DNA from: Clavaria fumosa
Taxonomy: Eukaryota > Basidiomycota > Agaricomycetes > Agaricales > Clavariaceae
DNA: 64,000 nt
Direction: 5' to 3'
Assembly: GCA_951802425.1 (NCBI GenBank)
Contig: OX637801.1
Span: forward strand, 1,240,001-1,304,000
Part shown: positions 20,487-34,152 of the stretch, one piece after another
How positions within the stretch are numbered: the stretch's first letter is position 1
Layout: every line of letters begins with the position of its first letter
Program-made: the position numbers and the translations under genes
The notes under the pieces: generated by a model
The model's input: the letters and a program-made list of their open reading frames with translations, nothing else
What the model was told of the DNA's origin: nothing
Database searches by the model: none

Positions 20487-23400
20487 TCAATCTATCTTAG
20501 GCCTCGAGATAATATTACCCGTTGTACGGTCCGGGAGGGCCGCCGCAACCTCGTCTATCTTTCTGAACTGCCATGGAAATCGCGATGGATACAGGAACGG
20601 TCGCAAATCAAATCCTGCAAAAATTACCAGTCAGCTGAAAACTTCGCCCCGGAGAGTTCTCACTGTTGTCATCAGGGCTGTACGATTCCTGGTCACTTTA
20701 GGTCAACAAATGACGGTAGACGGCTTAGGCACATGGCATACCGCATGATAAGAAGGAGTCAGAATCGTCATCTTGTGTCTGTTCCTTGCATGCTCAAAGA
20801 AGAAATGTTTTACTTTCTCCGCAATCTTTTGCCTTCTCGTCAGCAAACCAAGATTTCAGACACACCTCCCTTACCTGGATTGGGGATAGGAAAGAACCCC
20901 ATTGGTGGACGAGCTTGGTGAACATACTATATGGTCCACATTTCTCGATCTTCCTCAGACGGCCAAATACTGAGAGCTCGTCGTATGTCATTCCCATATC
21001 AGCCTAATGGAACAACTATCAGTGATCGCAGGGTATGACGCATGGCGTTGGAAACATTCCTCATCGGCTTGTGCGTATGTTTCGGTGATAGGCTCTAGCT
21101 CTGCCGTCGGAATGGCTTCAAGGAAGCTTCAACAAGAGAATGAAATTCGAAGCTGTGTTGAGAAGAAGGGCCCCACCTCGTGAGGATGGGAATTCCAAAG
21201 GCATCCCTCGCATATGCGATGAATCGCTTTAAATCCGTCTTACTGATTCCTCCAATAGGATTGAGATCCGCTTAGGAAAGAGAGGTTAAGCTGAGGTCCA
21301 AATCGATAGACATGAAGCGAAGTATTCATACACACCAGACGAGCAGTCATACTTGGTCAGATAACCTCGCAGGCTTCACGAATACGTCAAATAGGTAGGT
21401 GAGGATATTGTGAACCAGGTCACCTTTCGTCAACATTCGCGCTTCCCAGGACCAACAAACCGCCAGTTCTTCCCCTTGCCCAGGGTAGCAGCTGAGCAAA
21501 TAGATAGGAAAGTACCATTCTCAGTCTCGCCTGTCTCATGTCAACGTCCGAGGCCTCAAAATCGGGCAGGAAATACCATACCTGAATGTTCTGCAACGCC
21601 AAATTCTCCGTATGAGAGCCTCCATGTGCCCGAAACAGCGGCTTTATGCCCACAACAAGTTCAAACAGGTTGCGAACGGCTGTCACGACGGAGTCCATAT
21701 TAAAATCTGTGTGGTAGCTGGAAAGCTCACCCGTCAAGTTATCGAAATCAAAGAAGGTCTAGCACTCGCCTACCAATCGCAAGCGCAAGTTGTTTCGCCC
21801 TTCTTCTAGTCTCTGGACTAGAATTCTCGGTACCCATGTAACAAGTGTGGAAAATCCTGCCACAGAACTCCTTTGGATCGGACGGGATATAGCTTGAATC
21901 GTCAGGCTCTCCGGCGATTCGCCTCGCATCAGTAATAACCTGCTTGTCTGATCCACCACATAAATTATTTTATCACCAGGAGCAGAGAAGAAAGCAAGTG
22001 GTGTACCAGAACGACTGGCAGCCTCTGCTACTAATCGGCACATTGAATGCACTATAACCGCTGTGGCGCAGCTGTCAATACCCCCGCTGAGAGGAAGGAA
22101 GTATCCTTGTGTCCTTGAGCGCCTCAGGTAGTCCCAGAGCCAACATGCAGGGCCGAAGCTAATGAACTGTGACGAACATTTCTTTCGGGGGATATGTAAA
22201 GATGCACTCACGCAATTTCCTCTTCCGGTAGATGATACCTGACCTCTGTGCCAATTTCAGGCTTAATCAGCCCCTGGCCTATCTCAGCAAATTTCCCCTT
22301 CGTCAACGGAAAGTCAACTTCAATTCTATGATAGCTGTCCGCTAGGGATCCTTGCATGTTTCGGCTGCTTCTGCTGCGGTGAGCGCGGACGTCCTCAATG
22401 TCAATAGTGGCTGTAACCACTTCAACATCATTCAATGAGAACTGCGATCCCTGAGCGACGATACGGCCATTGAGAGCAATGAGAGCGCAGCCGTCGTAGT
22501 ATAGCCTATCTCCATCGCAGCCTTGTTGGTTGGAGTACAGATACACGCCCCCAAGCTAAGGTTAGGGGCAAATGCGATTATATAGTCTGATAAGTCGGTT
22601 GACAATCACAATTACCTTAAGAGTGGCTTCCTTGATGAGTTCTACCCGACGGTGCAGCTTACGAAGTTCATGATGGCTGCCGCTTGAATTTGTGAAAATC
22701 TCAACGCCATCCAAACCCATCGAAATGTGCGGACTGCCATAGACTTGATTCATTGAGTCGTGCACAAATATAAACGGCATACCTGGCAGGTGTAAACAAT
22801 TCTTCACATAACTCGACGCCGATACAAGTGTCAACTGTGCTAATCACGGCGTCCCCAAAAGGCACCTTGATCTACACGCAAAATACACCTGTCAACAAGA
22901 GTGTTGATCTTGAAGAGAGATATTTCACCTGTCCTGTGACAGCTTGGATAATTCGGGGCAGGTAATGATCTTCCCATTGCCGAGGCTTGGACCAAGGCGT
23001 AAAGTACCTGAGTTCGCGATAGTTGCCGTCGTTAGCGAGCCACAACTTGGGACGTATGAGAAGTATTTGTTTATTGTAGACAATGACACGACAATTATAG
23101 GTGATATTCTTGTGAACGACCGGCCTAAAAAGTTCAGTAATGTAAACAATTGCGGCAAACTCGGAAAGCTGGCGTACATGCCAATATCACACAAGATATT
23201 CGTGGCGACTTCCGAGGCCAAAATCTTTGCGAGAACTTCCCATGAATGAAGAATTGTATCACCTGTAAATAATGAGGTCGGAATATTCCAGACAATGGTA
23301 GAGAGAGACACCCACCTTCGAGAAAATGGTCGTAGCAACCGTAGCCACTCAATTACGTTCCATGCATCAGTATGAACACAACCCGGCTATCGAACGGGCT

Positions 23401-23701
23401 TACGGAATTTCAAGTTCTGGTCCAACTCTGAGGCTGGCACCCCGTTCCTTTGCGATGGCAATACTATTGAGAATGCGTTCGAGGTTGCCCTGTCGCTCTA
23501 TGACGCATGTATGAGATGCAAGTAACAGAAGATGTACCTGGAAGTCAAGAGCCCATTGATTGAGAGAGCTAGTTTCTGTCAGCGATATCCTGAAATACTA
23601 ACGTGCTGGTCTCACCAGCTACATCCAGGTTGTGTTTTAAGTTCAACACAGCGTACTATAGGTAAACGAACTCACGTAGCAAGTGTAATCAGATGGCCCA
23701 T
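20487..23701 (-). CDS. qns1: Glutamine-dependent NAD+ synthetase Qns1
   Basis: Last step of NAD+ synthesis: amidation of deamido-NAD+ using glutamine and ATP (family knowledge). The N-terminal glutaminase (nitrilase-fold) domain begins MGHLITLAT...[10 protein letters not shown] and includes [19 protein letters not shown] and [16 protein letters not shown]. The C-terminal synthetase domain has the pyrophosphate-binding loop in [19 protein letters not shown] (near 22080) and [11 protein letters not shown], and ends [17 protein letters not shown]. The gene is cut by many short introns; the start at 23701 gives the conserved MGHLITLAT with the first intron directly after it. The stop is TGA at 20487-20489. 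It lies tail to tail with sec6, 92 bp apart. Confidence 0.92.
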
Positions 23702-24054
23702 GATAGAGGAGTCTCTGACGTAGTAGCGGCAATCTGTGTTCGTGTTCGGATCTGGATGGTACATATATTTGCCGACTTTCGCTAAATAGGGTGAGGCATA
23801 AAAGACTTGCCTACCGATAGTAAGGTAGTAACTTCTCCTTGATGGAGAGAGTAATACGGATGCGACACCGTGACTGGCTGAGTATATTTATTTACAATAC
23901 GATTCGGACCTGATGGTCGCTCCGGCTACAACGGAGTTCTGATTTACAAAACACACATGACAATTCTATCAGCTTCTAGTGGGTGAATGGGTGTATGATG
24001 GGGGCCCTGTTATGTACAGATCAGTTAGTTTTCTGTGAGGGCCGTTACATATGA
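23702..24054. other. Intergenic: qns1 promoter and acc1 3' flank
   Basis: No gene. The part next to 23702 is the qns1 promoter region. The part next to 24054 may hold a small extra acc1 exon: a GT-AG intron could start inside the last codons of acc1 (near 24060) and splice to a short exon ending about 23978. Confidence 0.4.
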
Positions 24055-27000
24055 TTACTCACTGTTGAGAAGGGGTGGGCTCTGCAGCGCCGACCCCAGC
24101 ATCTCTCTCTCTTCTTCAGATAAACCGTCGACGAGCCTGAGCAAACTGTCTATAGTTGCTTTCCGGTCCAAGTTGGCCATCTCAAGCAACGAGCGGAGCA
24201 AATGATCGATCTTCAACTGCACCACTGTCTGCGAGAGATCCAGGGACTCCAGCGCCTCGGCGACGACACGGTTCTCAGAGCTCGGATCAACCGAAGCCAG
24301 ATTGCCAAGTAATTGCGAACGATATTCAGGTGTTGAGTGCGGACTAGCCTCAGCGAGCCTTGCCAGAGCCGAAGAACGAGCTATACGTGCCCGTACAGCC
24401 CAGTAAAACTGGCGTCGCGCCTCTTTCCAAACCATTGGTTTGGCACAGCCTTTGGCTTCCATGCGTCCAGTCCGACTGGGTGCGAGTCAACTTTGGAAAT
24501 GCAGAGGGCTAAAATCTGAGGCACTCACTCATGTAGATCAGCATAGAGAATAGCGATTTGCTTGTATATCGGCTTTAAGAGAGTTTCCCGCTTTGCCAGA
24601 GCTTCAGCCGCCTGAGTTCTATCTTCGGAACCCTTCGACTCGTCCTTGCTGTCGCGTTTCAAGGATGCATATGGACCGTCCAGCCGCTCCATCAATGACA
24701 ACATCTTCTCGCGTCTCATCTTGATTTCGACGATACCTTCTGGCTCTAGCACGCCAGCGCGAGCATCGACGTCAGCATACATTTCCATCTGCTCCTTGTT
24801 AATGGAGGGATCAAGTACGACCCAAGCTCCGCCTCGCAGCTCTCCGTTGGGAACGATGTAGACAAAGACAGGTTGCTTATACCGAGAAAGGCCATCAACG
24901 ATCTTTGATCCTTGTTTCAAAACCTCGTCGTACATGTCCTGTTGACCACCGGAAAATCCACGCCAGTTGGCAAAGATCATAAGCGGTAAGCCTTCCCTGT
25001 CGAAATCGAAGATCGCTTGTGCAGTTTTGTAGGCCGAATTGGGATACCAGACTTGACCGGCCTCCATAATCCTCTGTTCAAATGAGGCAGGGTTCGCAGG
25101 ATCAGCAGGAACAATGCGCTCAATCGTCCGTGTTTCTACCGCGATGACACCCATTGGAATGCCGCCTAATCGAGCACGGCCGACAACAACAGTTTGCGCC
25201 CACCCACCCAAAGTTTCGAAGAATGAACCTTTATCGAAGAAGCCTGGTAGCCATTCAGAGGTGCCCTCATCGACTTTCCCTTCAATAAGCCAGCGAGGAT
25301 CATAAGGGCTTTTTGGTGGAGTGTATCCGACATCACGGTCCCACGGGTCATTGCTCATGAGAATAGGAAGTTGGCCACCTTTAACTTCTGGTATGTACGA
25401 GAGCCACTCCAAGATTTGGGTTGACCCTTCTAGATCGCTGCTTGCCGTCAAGTGGGACACGCCATTCTTGTACATGATCTGAGTTCCACCGAGCTGAAGG
25501 TTGGATGTATAAACCTCGCGTCCGAGCACTTTGTTCAGGGCTGGGGCACCTGTCAGGATAATGGGTTGGCCTTCAACCTGGACCGCGCGCTCTCCCAGTC
25601 GGACGAGGTATGCGCCAATGCCAACCGAGCGGGCAGTCACCAAGGTGATGGTGAAAATATCATCATAAGCTCGCGAAGTCTCTCCGGCTATGAGACCGGA
25701 TCCCTTGAGACACTCGACCCCAATTCCATCTTGAAGTCCAATAACGTCCGTGATTTTGTGGCGCCGCTCGCCTTCATCCTCGATCTCGACGGTACGAACG
25801 GCACCAGCCTTCTCCCCAAGTTTGAGCCACGTCTCATGCGTAAGATAGAGGTATCTGAAACCCTTCTCCGGAGCCTCCTTGTCGTTCCATGCACATGAAA
25901 AGACGTTAAGTACCTCCTCTGCGAGACCAATGCGAGCACCAGAATTAGCGGACAAGTAGATGCGAGGCAGACCGAGTTCTCGTGCATATTGGGTGGCGAG
26001 GTAGAAGAATTGATCCTCCTGTGGACCGAAAGACCCAATTTTATGGGTTATATCATTGGCGATAACAACAACCTGACGACCGGATGGATATTCCGGCGTT
26101 GCGAGGCTGAAAATCCAGCCAACCATGCCAAATGTGTTGTTCCCTGGTGCTCTATCAACCTCCGTAACATGGTCATGTTCGTCGAGCACGAGCTCCTTTG
26201 ACTCTAAGAGCGTCTTTGGTGGCTCAAGGGAGGGATTGAGCATGCGAGCCTTGATCCACACATTGTGCAAGGCCCTGGAAAACAAATCGGGGAAATCGTA
26301 GACATAAGTTGTCCCGATGAGATGGGCCTGGTATCGTTTCGGTTGAAGAGACTCTTTCGTGGGATATGGATGGTGCACGGGTTGAAGATGCAGAGGTCCT
26401 TTCTCGCCAATCGATTTGAGAATGGTCGTGCCTTTATCGGTCGTGATCTCCTGGTATCCATGGTAATGCACTATGAAGCCAGAGACGTTCTCGATGACAC
26501 AGCGTATGGGCGTTATGTTGCCTTCGTCGTCTTCCAGGATGATCCTGATTTCCGAGCCGGTGACATGGAGGCGCCAGAGTCGTTTGCCGTGCCGCTCGAT
26601 GAATCCAGCTATGGCCTTGAGCACTTGATCGTACGTCACATTCAAGTTGTAAACGAAATTCATGAAGATGTGGTTGCAGTCTGCGGTCCGGTAGCCCACG
26701 CTAACAACCTCAAGCGCATCCAGAATGCTAGTCACCAGTCGGTCCGTTTCAGAAACAAGGTACTCTTCTGTGCTCATGCTGGCGCGGAGACGGCCAGGAC
26801 GGACTAGAGCACGGACGAAGAACCGATTGTCGAGTTGATTCTCTCTCGCGACGGCGTGATACATGTGTATCTGCTTCGTCTCAACGAACACGGGTTTCAG
26901 ATTATAGTTCGAGAGCCGGCTGAGCTCGAGCTGGAACGCGAGAGCGGGCTCGATATTGCGGATAGCTTGCTCTTCTCCCCAGGCGTCGTCGCGTTCCCTT

Positions 27001-30000
27001 AGAGTGAGATATATAGGGTACATAGCGCGGCGGCACAGCATGAAAGACACACGCCGCACCCCACGACGGGCAAGGGTGTCTCTGTTGGCGTTAACGAGGC
27101 TAGTGAGCCGCTGGAACCAATTGTCTTCAGACATGTCATCAGCCTTGTTGAACAGCCGAAGCGCGACGTTCATGACGTTTGGAGGCTCGCCATTCTTGCC
27201 ATATTTGTTGCGGAACTCTTGTGGTTCAAACAATGGGAGCATCGACGCAACCTTCGTGAAACCGTTTGTCAGGGCCTCGAGGTTGGAGAAAGACGCTATC
27301 GCGCCAATGCGGACGGGCTCGGACTGATGGTGATTGAGCACGTAGGATAGGTCGCTGACGGACGCCTGCCTCGCTTTCTCACTATGCGAAGCGTCAGCGA
27401 ATCTGCACCCGTGAAGGACAACGACATACCCAAACCGTGGGGTAGAAGGCGCCGAGTGGTCCTGTCCCAGTTTGAAACGCCACATTAATACACATGGCTC
27501 GATACCATCGCCCATGTCATCTCCTTCCTCGTAGTCTATCGAAAGCAGAGTGTAGGCTCGATATGCACGGCGTACGTAAACCTCGAAAGCAGCTATATCA
27601 AGGACATGAGCATTTCATAGAACATCTTAGACTGTAGATGAACTACCAAGGACCACCATTGGATCGGGGTGTTCGAAGAACGTGGGCAACACGTCATAGA
27701 CGGTGAATCGAGAATCACTGAGCTCTCTGAGAATCTCAGCTGAGGGTGTCCTGGTCAAGCTTGTCATTATTTATATTCTCTCTTTGCTCATGGCTGACGA
27801 CGAACCTCGGTCCGTACCCTGGTTCGCCGTATACACTGCTGGTGACTGAGCCCTTCAGGACCGCCACCATTTGAACAGACCGCTCCTCGTAGGAAGGCAT
27901 TTGTCCAAGGATGAGGACTTCGCGAGCTTTCAGGGTCACAGCCGTTGAAGACCTCCATTATATAGAGATGAGCGTTTAACAAACGACGAGCCGTGTAAAA
28001 ACAAAACGTACTTCGCTTCGAGCGCGGTGAGTGTAGTCAAGACCTTATACAATCTACTCTCCGTATTTGACACTGGCAGCCCGGTGGACTGGATATGATC
28101 GAGCAGGGCTAGAACCAGCTTGCCCTTGCTCTGCGCTTTGATGTGGCTCAGAACCAGCGCGACGACTTTGTCCAGGTCGTCCTTGTACTGCTCTCGCAGG
28201 GCGAGCACACGGGCCTCGATGCTCCCGCCGAACAGGGATTCTGTGGCACTGTACCGCTCGAGTAGATTCGCAATTGTGTTGAGCCCGTATCCCTTCAAAC
28301 CTCCCGAAAATCGCTCGAGTACGTCATTCAAAGCTCCAATTTGTGCTTTGAATGGGGTCCTGTCGGCAGGTAGCACATGGTCCGAAATATAATGCTCGAC
28401 AATCTTCTTGATCCGGACCGCAGGGAACTCATGGCCCACGCTCTTCGCTTTAGCGATCACGGTACGTACGGACTCTTCCAGTTTCTGTGGCATACGGCCG
28501 GAAAGCGTCGACAGAATCGCCAGAGTCTCGGTATACGGAAGGTCTTGATCATGCAATGTCTCAATCAACTCCTTGAGGGTCAAGGGCATGGTTGCTTGAT
28601 TATCGAATCCGTCCAGGACATCGTTGAGGACCCGCAAGCAGTGCGCCAGACGTTGATGAGGCTTGTTGCCAAGGACCCCGGGAGTTCCCATCGGGGGCAA
28701 AAGGCCTTCAAAGGGCTTAGCATGTTTCACGCGAGCGGGATCGTCTAGCGTCAATATGCCAAGAATGTCCCCCGGCTCGAGACTGATGCCAGGTTGTTTC
28801 ACAAATTGAACGATGCCATCTTCCGAAGCAACGAGAGGCATATACATCTTCATGACCTGATTGAAGACGGTTCGTGTAAGTGTATGCTTGTCAACAGCGC
28901 TCCATACTTGCCTCGATCTCTGCATACTGCTCGCCGGCGTTGATGTGGTCACCGCTGTCAACAAAAAATCGGATCAGCTTGCCAGGACTCGGGGACCTCA
29001 ACTGCGTCGGGTCGTTCTCCTGTTCAATAAGACATGTCTTCGAGTCGATCATCAATCTCAGGGCACCAACTTCCTCTTGCCAGTACAAGGAATGGCTTTT
29101 TGCATCCAAAGAGATCAAAAGACCGCCGTCAGCCAACGCTCGGGCGCCGACCATGGTTCTGCCACCGTTGAGATACAAGGTCCACATGTTTGCGGACGAC
29201 CGAGCAGCTGTGAATGAATAACGCATGTTGTCGTGGATGAAATCGATGCCGAACACTGTCTTCAGGACGTCGCGCGCGGGCACCTGGCCTTTGTCTAGGA
29301 CACGTTTATATTCAGTCCAACACGCTTCTGAGGCCAAATGTGCCTTGGTGACCGCGCCGCAGATCACCGCCAGAGTGGCATCTGGTCGCTCAGCGGTCAG
29401 CTTGCTACTAATCAAAGAGTCAAGCCAGCCCGTTGTAATAGTGTTCTCCTTGAAAGCTTCTAGCTCCAAGAGCTTGATGAGATACTCCACTGTTGTCCTG
29501 AAGTCACCACGGATGCTGAGCTCCTTGAGGGCAACAATCATGTTCTTCCGGCTCTCTCCGCGATCCTCGCCGTATGCAAATATGTGCCCGAATTGCGAAT
29601 CTGCGAATTCGTGCAAACCACCAGCAGTGCTGACGGAGAAATAGCCCCAGACATTTGTGCTTGAACGGAAGTTCAATTCCTGCAAAGAACCAGACGACGG
29701 CTTGAAACCTGCGTCGGGATTCTCCGCAGTAATCCGGACGGCTACGACGTGTCCCTTGGGCCTCGGTTTACGCTGGAGAGAATTGGATTGAGGATTGGCC
29801 ATCTCAAAATCGATTTCAGAGGTAGCATTCGATTCAACACCGTAAAGTTGGCGGATGTCCCGAATTCGATGCAAAGGGATTCCCATTGCAATTTGGAGTT
29901 GTGCAGCGGGCAAATTGACACCAGAGACCATTTCAGTGGTAGGGTGTTCGACTTGCAAACGAGGATTTAGTTCGAGGAAATAAAAAACGTCTTCGGCGTG

Positions 30001-31388
30001 ACTGTAGAGGTCTAGGCCAGATACTTTGTTAGCCAACTAGTATCAGAGAGATGAAGACACAATATCCACATTCTACTGTTCCTGCGCTAACGTAGCCGAC
30101 TAATTTGGCCAGTCGAACGGCGGCTCTCTCCATTTGCTCAAAAGTGTCATCTTTTGCAATCGTAACTGGGGCTTCTTCTATAATTTTCTGATGACGACGT
30201 TGCACAGAGCAATCACGGCCAAAGAGAGATATAGCATGCCCGTACTGGTCCGCAAGGAGCTGCACTTCCAGATGACGGGCCTGTCCAGCAAGCTTCATGA
30301 TAAAGATGGGCGAACCTATAAAACGCGTCAACGTGGGCTCAGAAGCTAGAGCGACGCAGCGACTCACCTGGTATCTCTCCCGTGACCGCATGATACGCGT
30401 TTTTGAATGCGTCAGGACGCTCGACTTTTCGTATTCCCTTTCCACCTCCCCCTTCGCTGGCCTTGATCATGACTGGCCAACCGATCTGGATGGCCTTCCG
30501 AAGACCTTCCTCGACACTCCTTACGCATGCGTCCTCGTACGCCTTGTCAGGCACCACGACGTAGCCCTGGTCCGATAGCATGGTATCGGTGATTCCCGAA
30601 CCAGACCAAGGCATGGTCGGCACTTCCGCGCTCTGCGCAACGATCGTGCTTGAAATTTTGTCCCCTAGGCTTCGCATGGCGCTGCCAGGGGGGCCGATGA
30701 ACACAATTTTGTGCCTGCTTGCCGAGAGGCTTTCCGGAAGGCGTGGGTTCTCCGAAGCGTGACCCCAGCCCGCCCACACCGCGTGTACGCCAGCACGTTC
30801 TGCGACGTCGACGATGAGGTCCACGTTCGCATAATTGTTGTTGTTAGAGCCCCCGGGTACTTCGATGTACCGGTCAGCCATGCGAATGTACTCAGCGTTG
30901 ACTTTGAGGTCTTCTGGCGTCGCCATTACAGTAAACTCGACCGCCCGTTCCGTTCCGAACGTCTCGTAGCTCCATTGCCGAATCGACCTGATCTCTTTCA
31001 CCGCGGCGATGCCTATATTGCGCATTTAGCTACGAGAAAGAGTAGGAACGCGGTTTGAACGAACCGTTATTGGCAATTAAGACCTTTACAAGAGATAAGT
31101 CGTTAGTTCATGCTCAAAGGTGACGTGCTGGGCTTGGACTTAGGCAAGATGCGTTCGTCACGTCCTTGCCCGACCACTCGACGTGCAGCTAGAGAAAAGA
31201 CACACTTTTGTGATGACGGTATGTCCACCGTGAGCCTTCACAAAGTCCCTGACACGACCGTCCGTGGCTTTTTCTATGGAGTTACCGCCTAGTTATGGTG
31301 TGGGGGTCAAGACGAGGCAGATACAACGGCACAGAAGGAGAATGTTACCAATAAAATGCGACACTCTGGAATGATCATAAACCGACAT
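24055..31388 (-). CDS. acc1: Cytosolic acetyl-CoA carboxylase Acc1 (multidomain)
   Basis: Makes malonyl-CoA for fatty-acid synthesis (family knowledge). The order along the minus strand is the eukaryotic one. The N-terminal exons encode [13 protein letters not shown] and [14 protein letters not shown], then VLIANN...[10 protein letters not shown]. The biotin carboxylase follows, with ATP-grasp loop [26 protein letters not shown] and [10 protein letters not shown]. The biotin attachment site V-M-K-M is near 28850, then comes the central domain and the carboxyltransferase ([50 protein letters not shown]). The start at 31388 is chosen because splicing from it gives the conserved N-terminus. Product about 2,200 residues. 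The last exon may be alternatively spliced near 24060. Confidence 0.96.
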
Positions 31389-32110
31389 GATGAGGGTGTG
31401 AAGGTGAGATGGATATCGATCAAAGTTGAGCCGAAGGGAGGCACAGTGTCATAGTATAGGATGGGGAGCTTCCTGAATCCCCAAAAACTGGTAGTGGCGA
31501 AAAAGGCAATATGGGTTTATGTTGGCTTATATAATACACTATGCCCTACTGTCACCTTAACCTTAACAAGAGACGGTGTGGGCATTCCTCGACCGGTACG
31601 GATCCGTTAGACCGGTGAAGGGTCTACGGATCCGTGTAGAGTAAAATACCGTTTTGCAAATTGGGCTTAATGTATACCCGCCGTGGAGGCACGAAGATCC
31701 GATAATTAAACCTACTGGTAAGAAAAATGGTAATGGTTACTGTCGATTAGAGACAGATTCTAAGTAGAAGCCTTTGAATTATTGTCTTTTGCTTCACCCG
31801 TTTCTTTGAGCATAGAATATAATATCTTCAATCACATCCAGAATGGTAAGCATAATTTCGGGTTAGGGTTCCTTCGCTCGATTAGCAATAGGCATCTCCA
31901 CCACCATCTGAATTTCACGCCTTGCGTCTCAAAAAATCAGGCCCAGGTACGACACAAAGCCAAAACGTGTGGGTGAATGGATCTATTGTACTCCACAGAG
32001 TCTACACCACGTACCACGTCAATCGAGCCGGCCCCCACAGCTACGCCTCGTTCGTCATTTGCGAGCACGCGGTAGAGGGACACGCACCCCAACCTCCCAG
32101 CACCGATTCT
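31389..32110. other. Intergenic: acc1 promoter and DHODH 3' flank
   Basis: No gene found. The left part is the acc1 promoter region. It contains a cluster of palindromes described separately at 31598-31635. Confidence 0.5.
31598..31635. promoter_or_regulatory. Paired ACGGATCCGT palindromes upstream of acc1
   Basis: The 10-bp palindrome ACGGATCCGT occurs at 31598-31607 and again at 31626-31635, and ACCGGT occurs twice beside them. Each palindrome is an inverted CGG pair with a 2-bp spacer, the general form of Zn2Cys6 binding sites. They lie 210-250 bp upstream of the acc1 ATG. Function is inference. Confidence 0.35.
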
Positions 32111-33726
32111 TTACGCCTGTCCTAAAGTAGACGGCTCTTTCAAACAGAGCTTCTGCACAGAACTCCTCACGACCTCTTCCCACGTCGTGCCTTCTTCAGC
32201 CAGGCGGCGCGCAAGCTCGTCCTTGATTCGACGACAAGTCCCCACGCCGTCGTACCCGAAACTCGTGTATACCTGCACGAACGACGCGCCCGCTCGCGCG
32301 TACTCCAGCGCGTCGTCACCTGTGCATATCCCACCGCAACCGATCAGTGGGAGACGCGCAGGCAAGTGAGCGCGCAGCGTTCGCAGTGCAAGCAGAGAGT
32401 ACTGCTTCAGTGGCGGACCAGAGAGTCCGCCTGTCTCGATCTTATTCTCTATAGCCGGCAGGAACGGGGCGTTGAAAACAAAGCTGTAAGAGAAATTGTG
32501 AAAAACCCACCGCCCAAAAGGCTAGGAGGCCGGCGCGTCGTCGTGTTGCCAACGATCACACCGTCGATGTCACACCCCCTGATGACGTCGGCTATGTCAA
32601 CTAGTTGCGACTCGTTAAGATCTGGTGCGACTTTGATGAGTATGCGTTGTTTGCAATGAGAGGACTTTGTCAGCTCGTCTCGAGCTTTCTTGACACCAGT
32701 CAGCAAATCCTCCAGCTGCTTCCTGTTCTGGAGATCTCTGCAACGCAAAGTGATGTTATACGGTCATACTGGACAAGAACAACAACAACCACAACAGACC
32801 GAAGGCCGGGGGTATTCGGGCTCGACACGTTGACGACCAAGACGTCGGTGTACGGCCCAAATATCTTCACTCCAGCTATGAAATCTTCAATAGAGTCAGC
32901 GGGCGAATCCTTGTTCTTGCCCAGGTTGATGGCTAGAAGCGATCCTGGGCGGCGGGAGGCATTCAACCCTGGTTCTTCATCAACAAGATCTGGGTTCCGC
33001 GCACGGAGGCGAGATAGGACGTAGGCATGACCCTTAGAGGGAAACCCATATCTATTTATCATCGCCGAATCGCGCATGAGATGGAAAACGCGTGGACGTG
33101 GATTGCCTGCCTTTGAAGAAGTCAAAGTGATAACACGGCGCTGACGTTTGACGAGACGCACCTGAGGTTGTGGAGTCACGCTGCCGATCTCCACCCAACT
33201 GAACCCAAGATTGAAGAGGCCTACAGGAGGGATTGCATGAGCTGCAGCTCATGGACTGAAGATGGGGAACTGTACCGTCAACAGCCTCGCCGTCCTTGTC
33301 GAAACCGGCAGCTAGACCAATCGGGTTTGATAGTTCTTGGTCCCACAACTGTAAAGCAGTCAGGTGAAGCGAGAGCAATGTATCCAGTATTTCTCTTGCC
33401 TTTGTTTTCAGCCTCTCGTTATCAGGGAGGAGGTCTCGCGGAGCGAGGCCGCTTTGGAGTACTCTCACGGCAACTTTGTGCCCTGTTTCCGCGTCCACAG
33501 CATGTCGCAGGACTGGTGTAATCAAGTACCTGTGTACCGCAGAACGCGCATCGAAATAGTAAACGAGAACCAGGCCAGCCGAGACTGTGAGCGCGGTTGC
33601 GTACACTGCGGTGCGCAAAGGACGAAGCGGCGAGGAAGCCTGTGAAACCCGCCTCGTCAGGAAGGGAGACGGTGGAGGTAGCTTGTGGCAGTCCAGCCGT
33701 CGCGTAGCCAGTCGGAGGGCTGCCAT
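32111..33726 (-). CDS. DHODH: Dihydroorotate dehydrogenase (class 2, mitochondrial)
   Basis: Oxidises dihydroorotate to orotate in pyrimidine synthesis and passes electrons to ubiquinone in the inner mitochondrial membrane (family knowledge). The N-terminus is Arg-rich (presequence), followed by a transmembrane helix ([20 protein letters not shown]), the mark of class 2 enzymes. Then come [22 protein letters not shown], the [10 protein letters not shown] and [10 protein letters not shown] segments, [11 protein letters not shown] with the class 2 catalytic Ser, [16 protein letters not shown] and the phosphate site LIGCGGI. Several short introns interrupt it. It shares ubiquinone dependence with coq6 elsewhere in the block, but no operon-like link is implied. 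A retroposed LINE tail sits about 90 bp upstream of the ATG. Confidence 0.94.
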
Positions 33727-33807
33727 TGAGAATTTGAGATGCTGAAAGACTGGATATAGTTGCCAGGGTGGAAATCCAAAAACTCGTGCGGACGGTCAGC
33801 TCACGTG

Positions 33808-33813
<6 letters not shown>

Positions 33814-33845
<32 letters not shown>

Positions 33846-34152
33846 AATCAGCATTTATATACCGCCACATGTGGCTAAGACAAAGACGCGGTTGTACATG
33901 AGGTACTTATTTTGGGTGATGTTCGGGGTGTGATGATTAAGGAGGTGGGTGGTGTATGTATTGTAGGTAGCTTTGCTGTGGTCTAGTGTGGGTCGGGTGG
34001 CTCCGTTGGTTGTGAAGCCGTGTCGAGTAAGTTTAGGCCGGGTAAATCAGGGGGGAGCGGGGGCTCGGGGGGTTTTCCGGTGGAGGTGAACGCTCCCGTT
34101 GCTCGTAGAAATTTTGCGATAGCAAGTAGTCCTTTAATGCCGCTTAGTAGTA
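33814..34152 (-). mobile_element. 5'-truncated non-LTR retroposon tail with poly(A) and 11-bp TSD
   Basis: A run of 31 T (33814-33844) is the poly(A) tail of a minus-strand insertion. The 11-bp direct repeat acgtggtatga flanks it exactly (33803-33813 and 34153-34163). The 339-bp body has no long ORF; just before the poly(A) it reads ttagccacatgtggcggtat, resembling the 3' end of basidiomycete Tad-type LINEs (family assignment is from memory of such ends, so uncertain). It could also be a SINE using LINE machinery. Confidence 0.8.
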
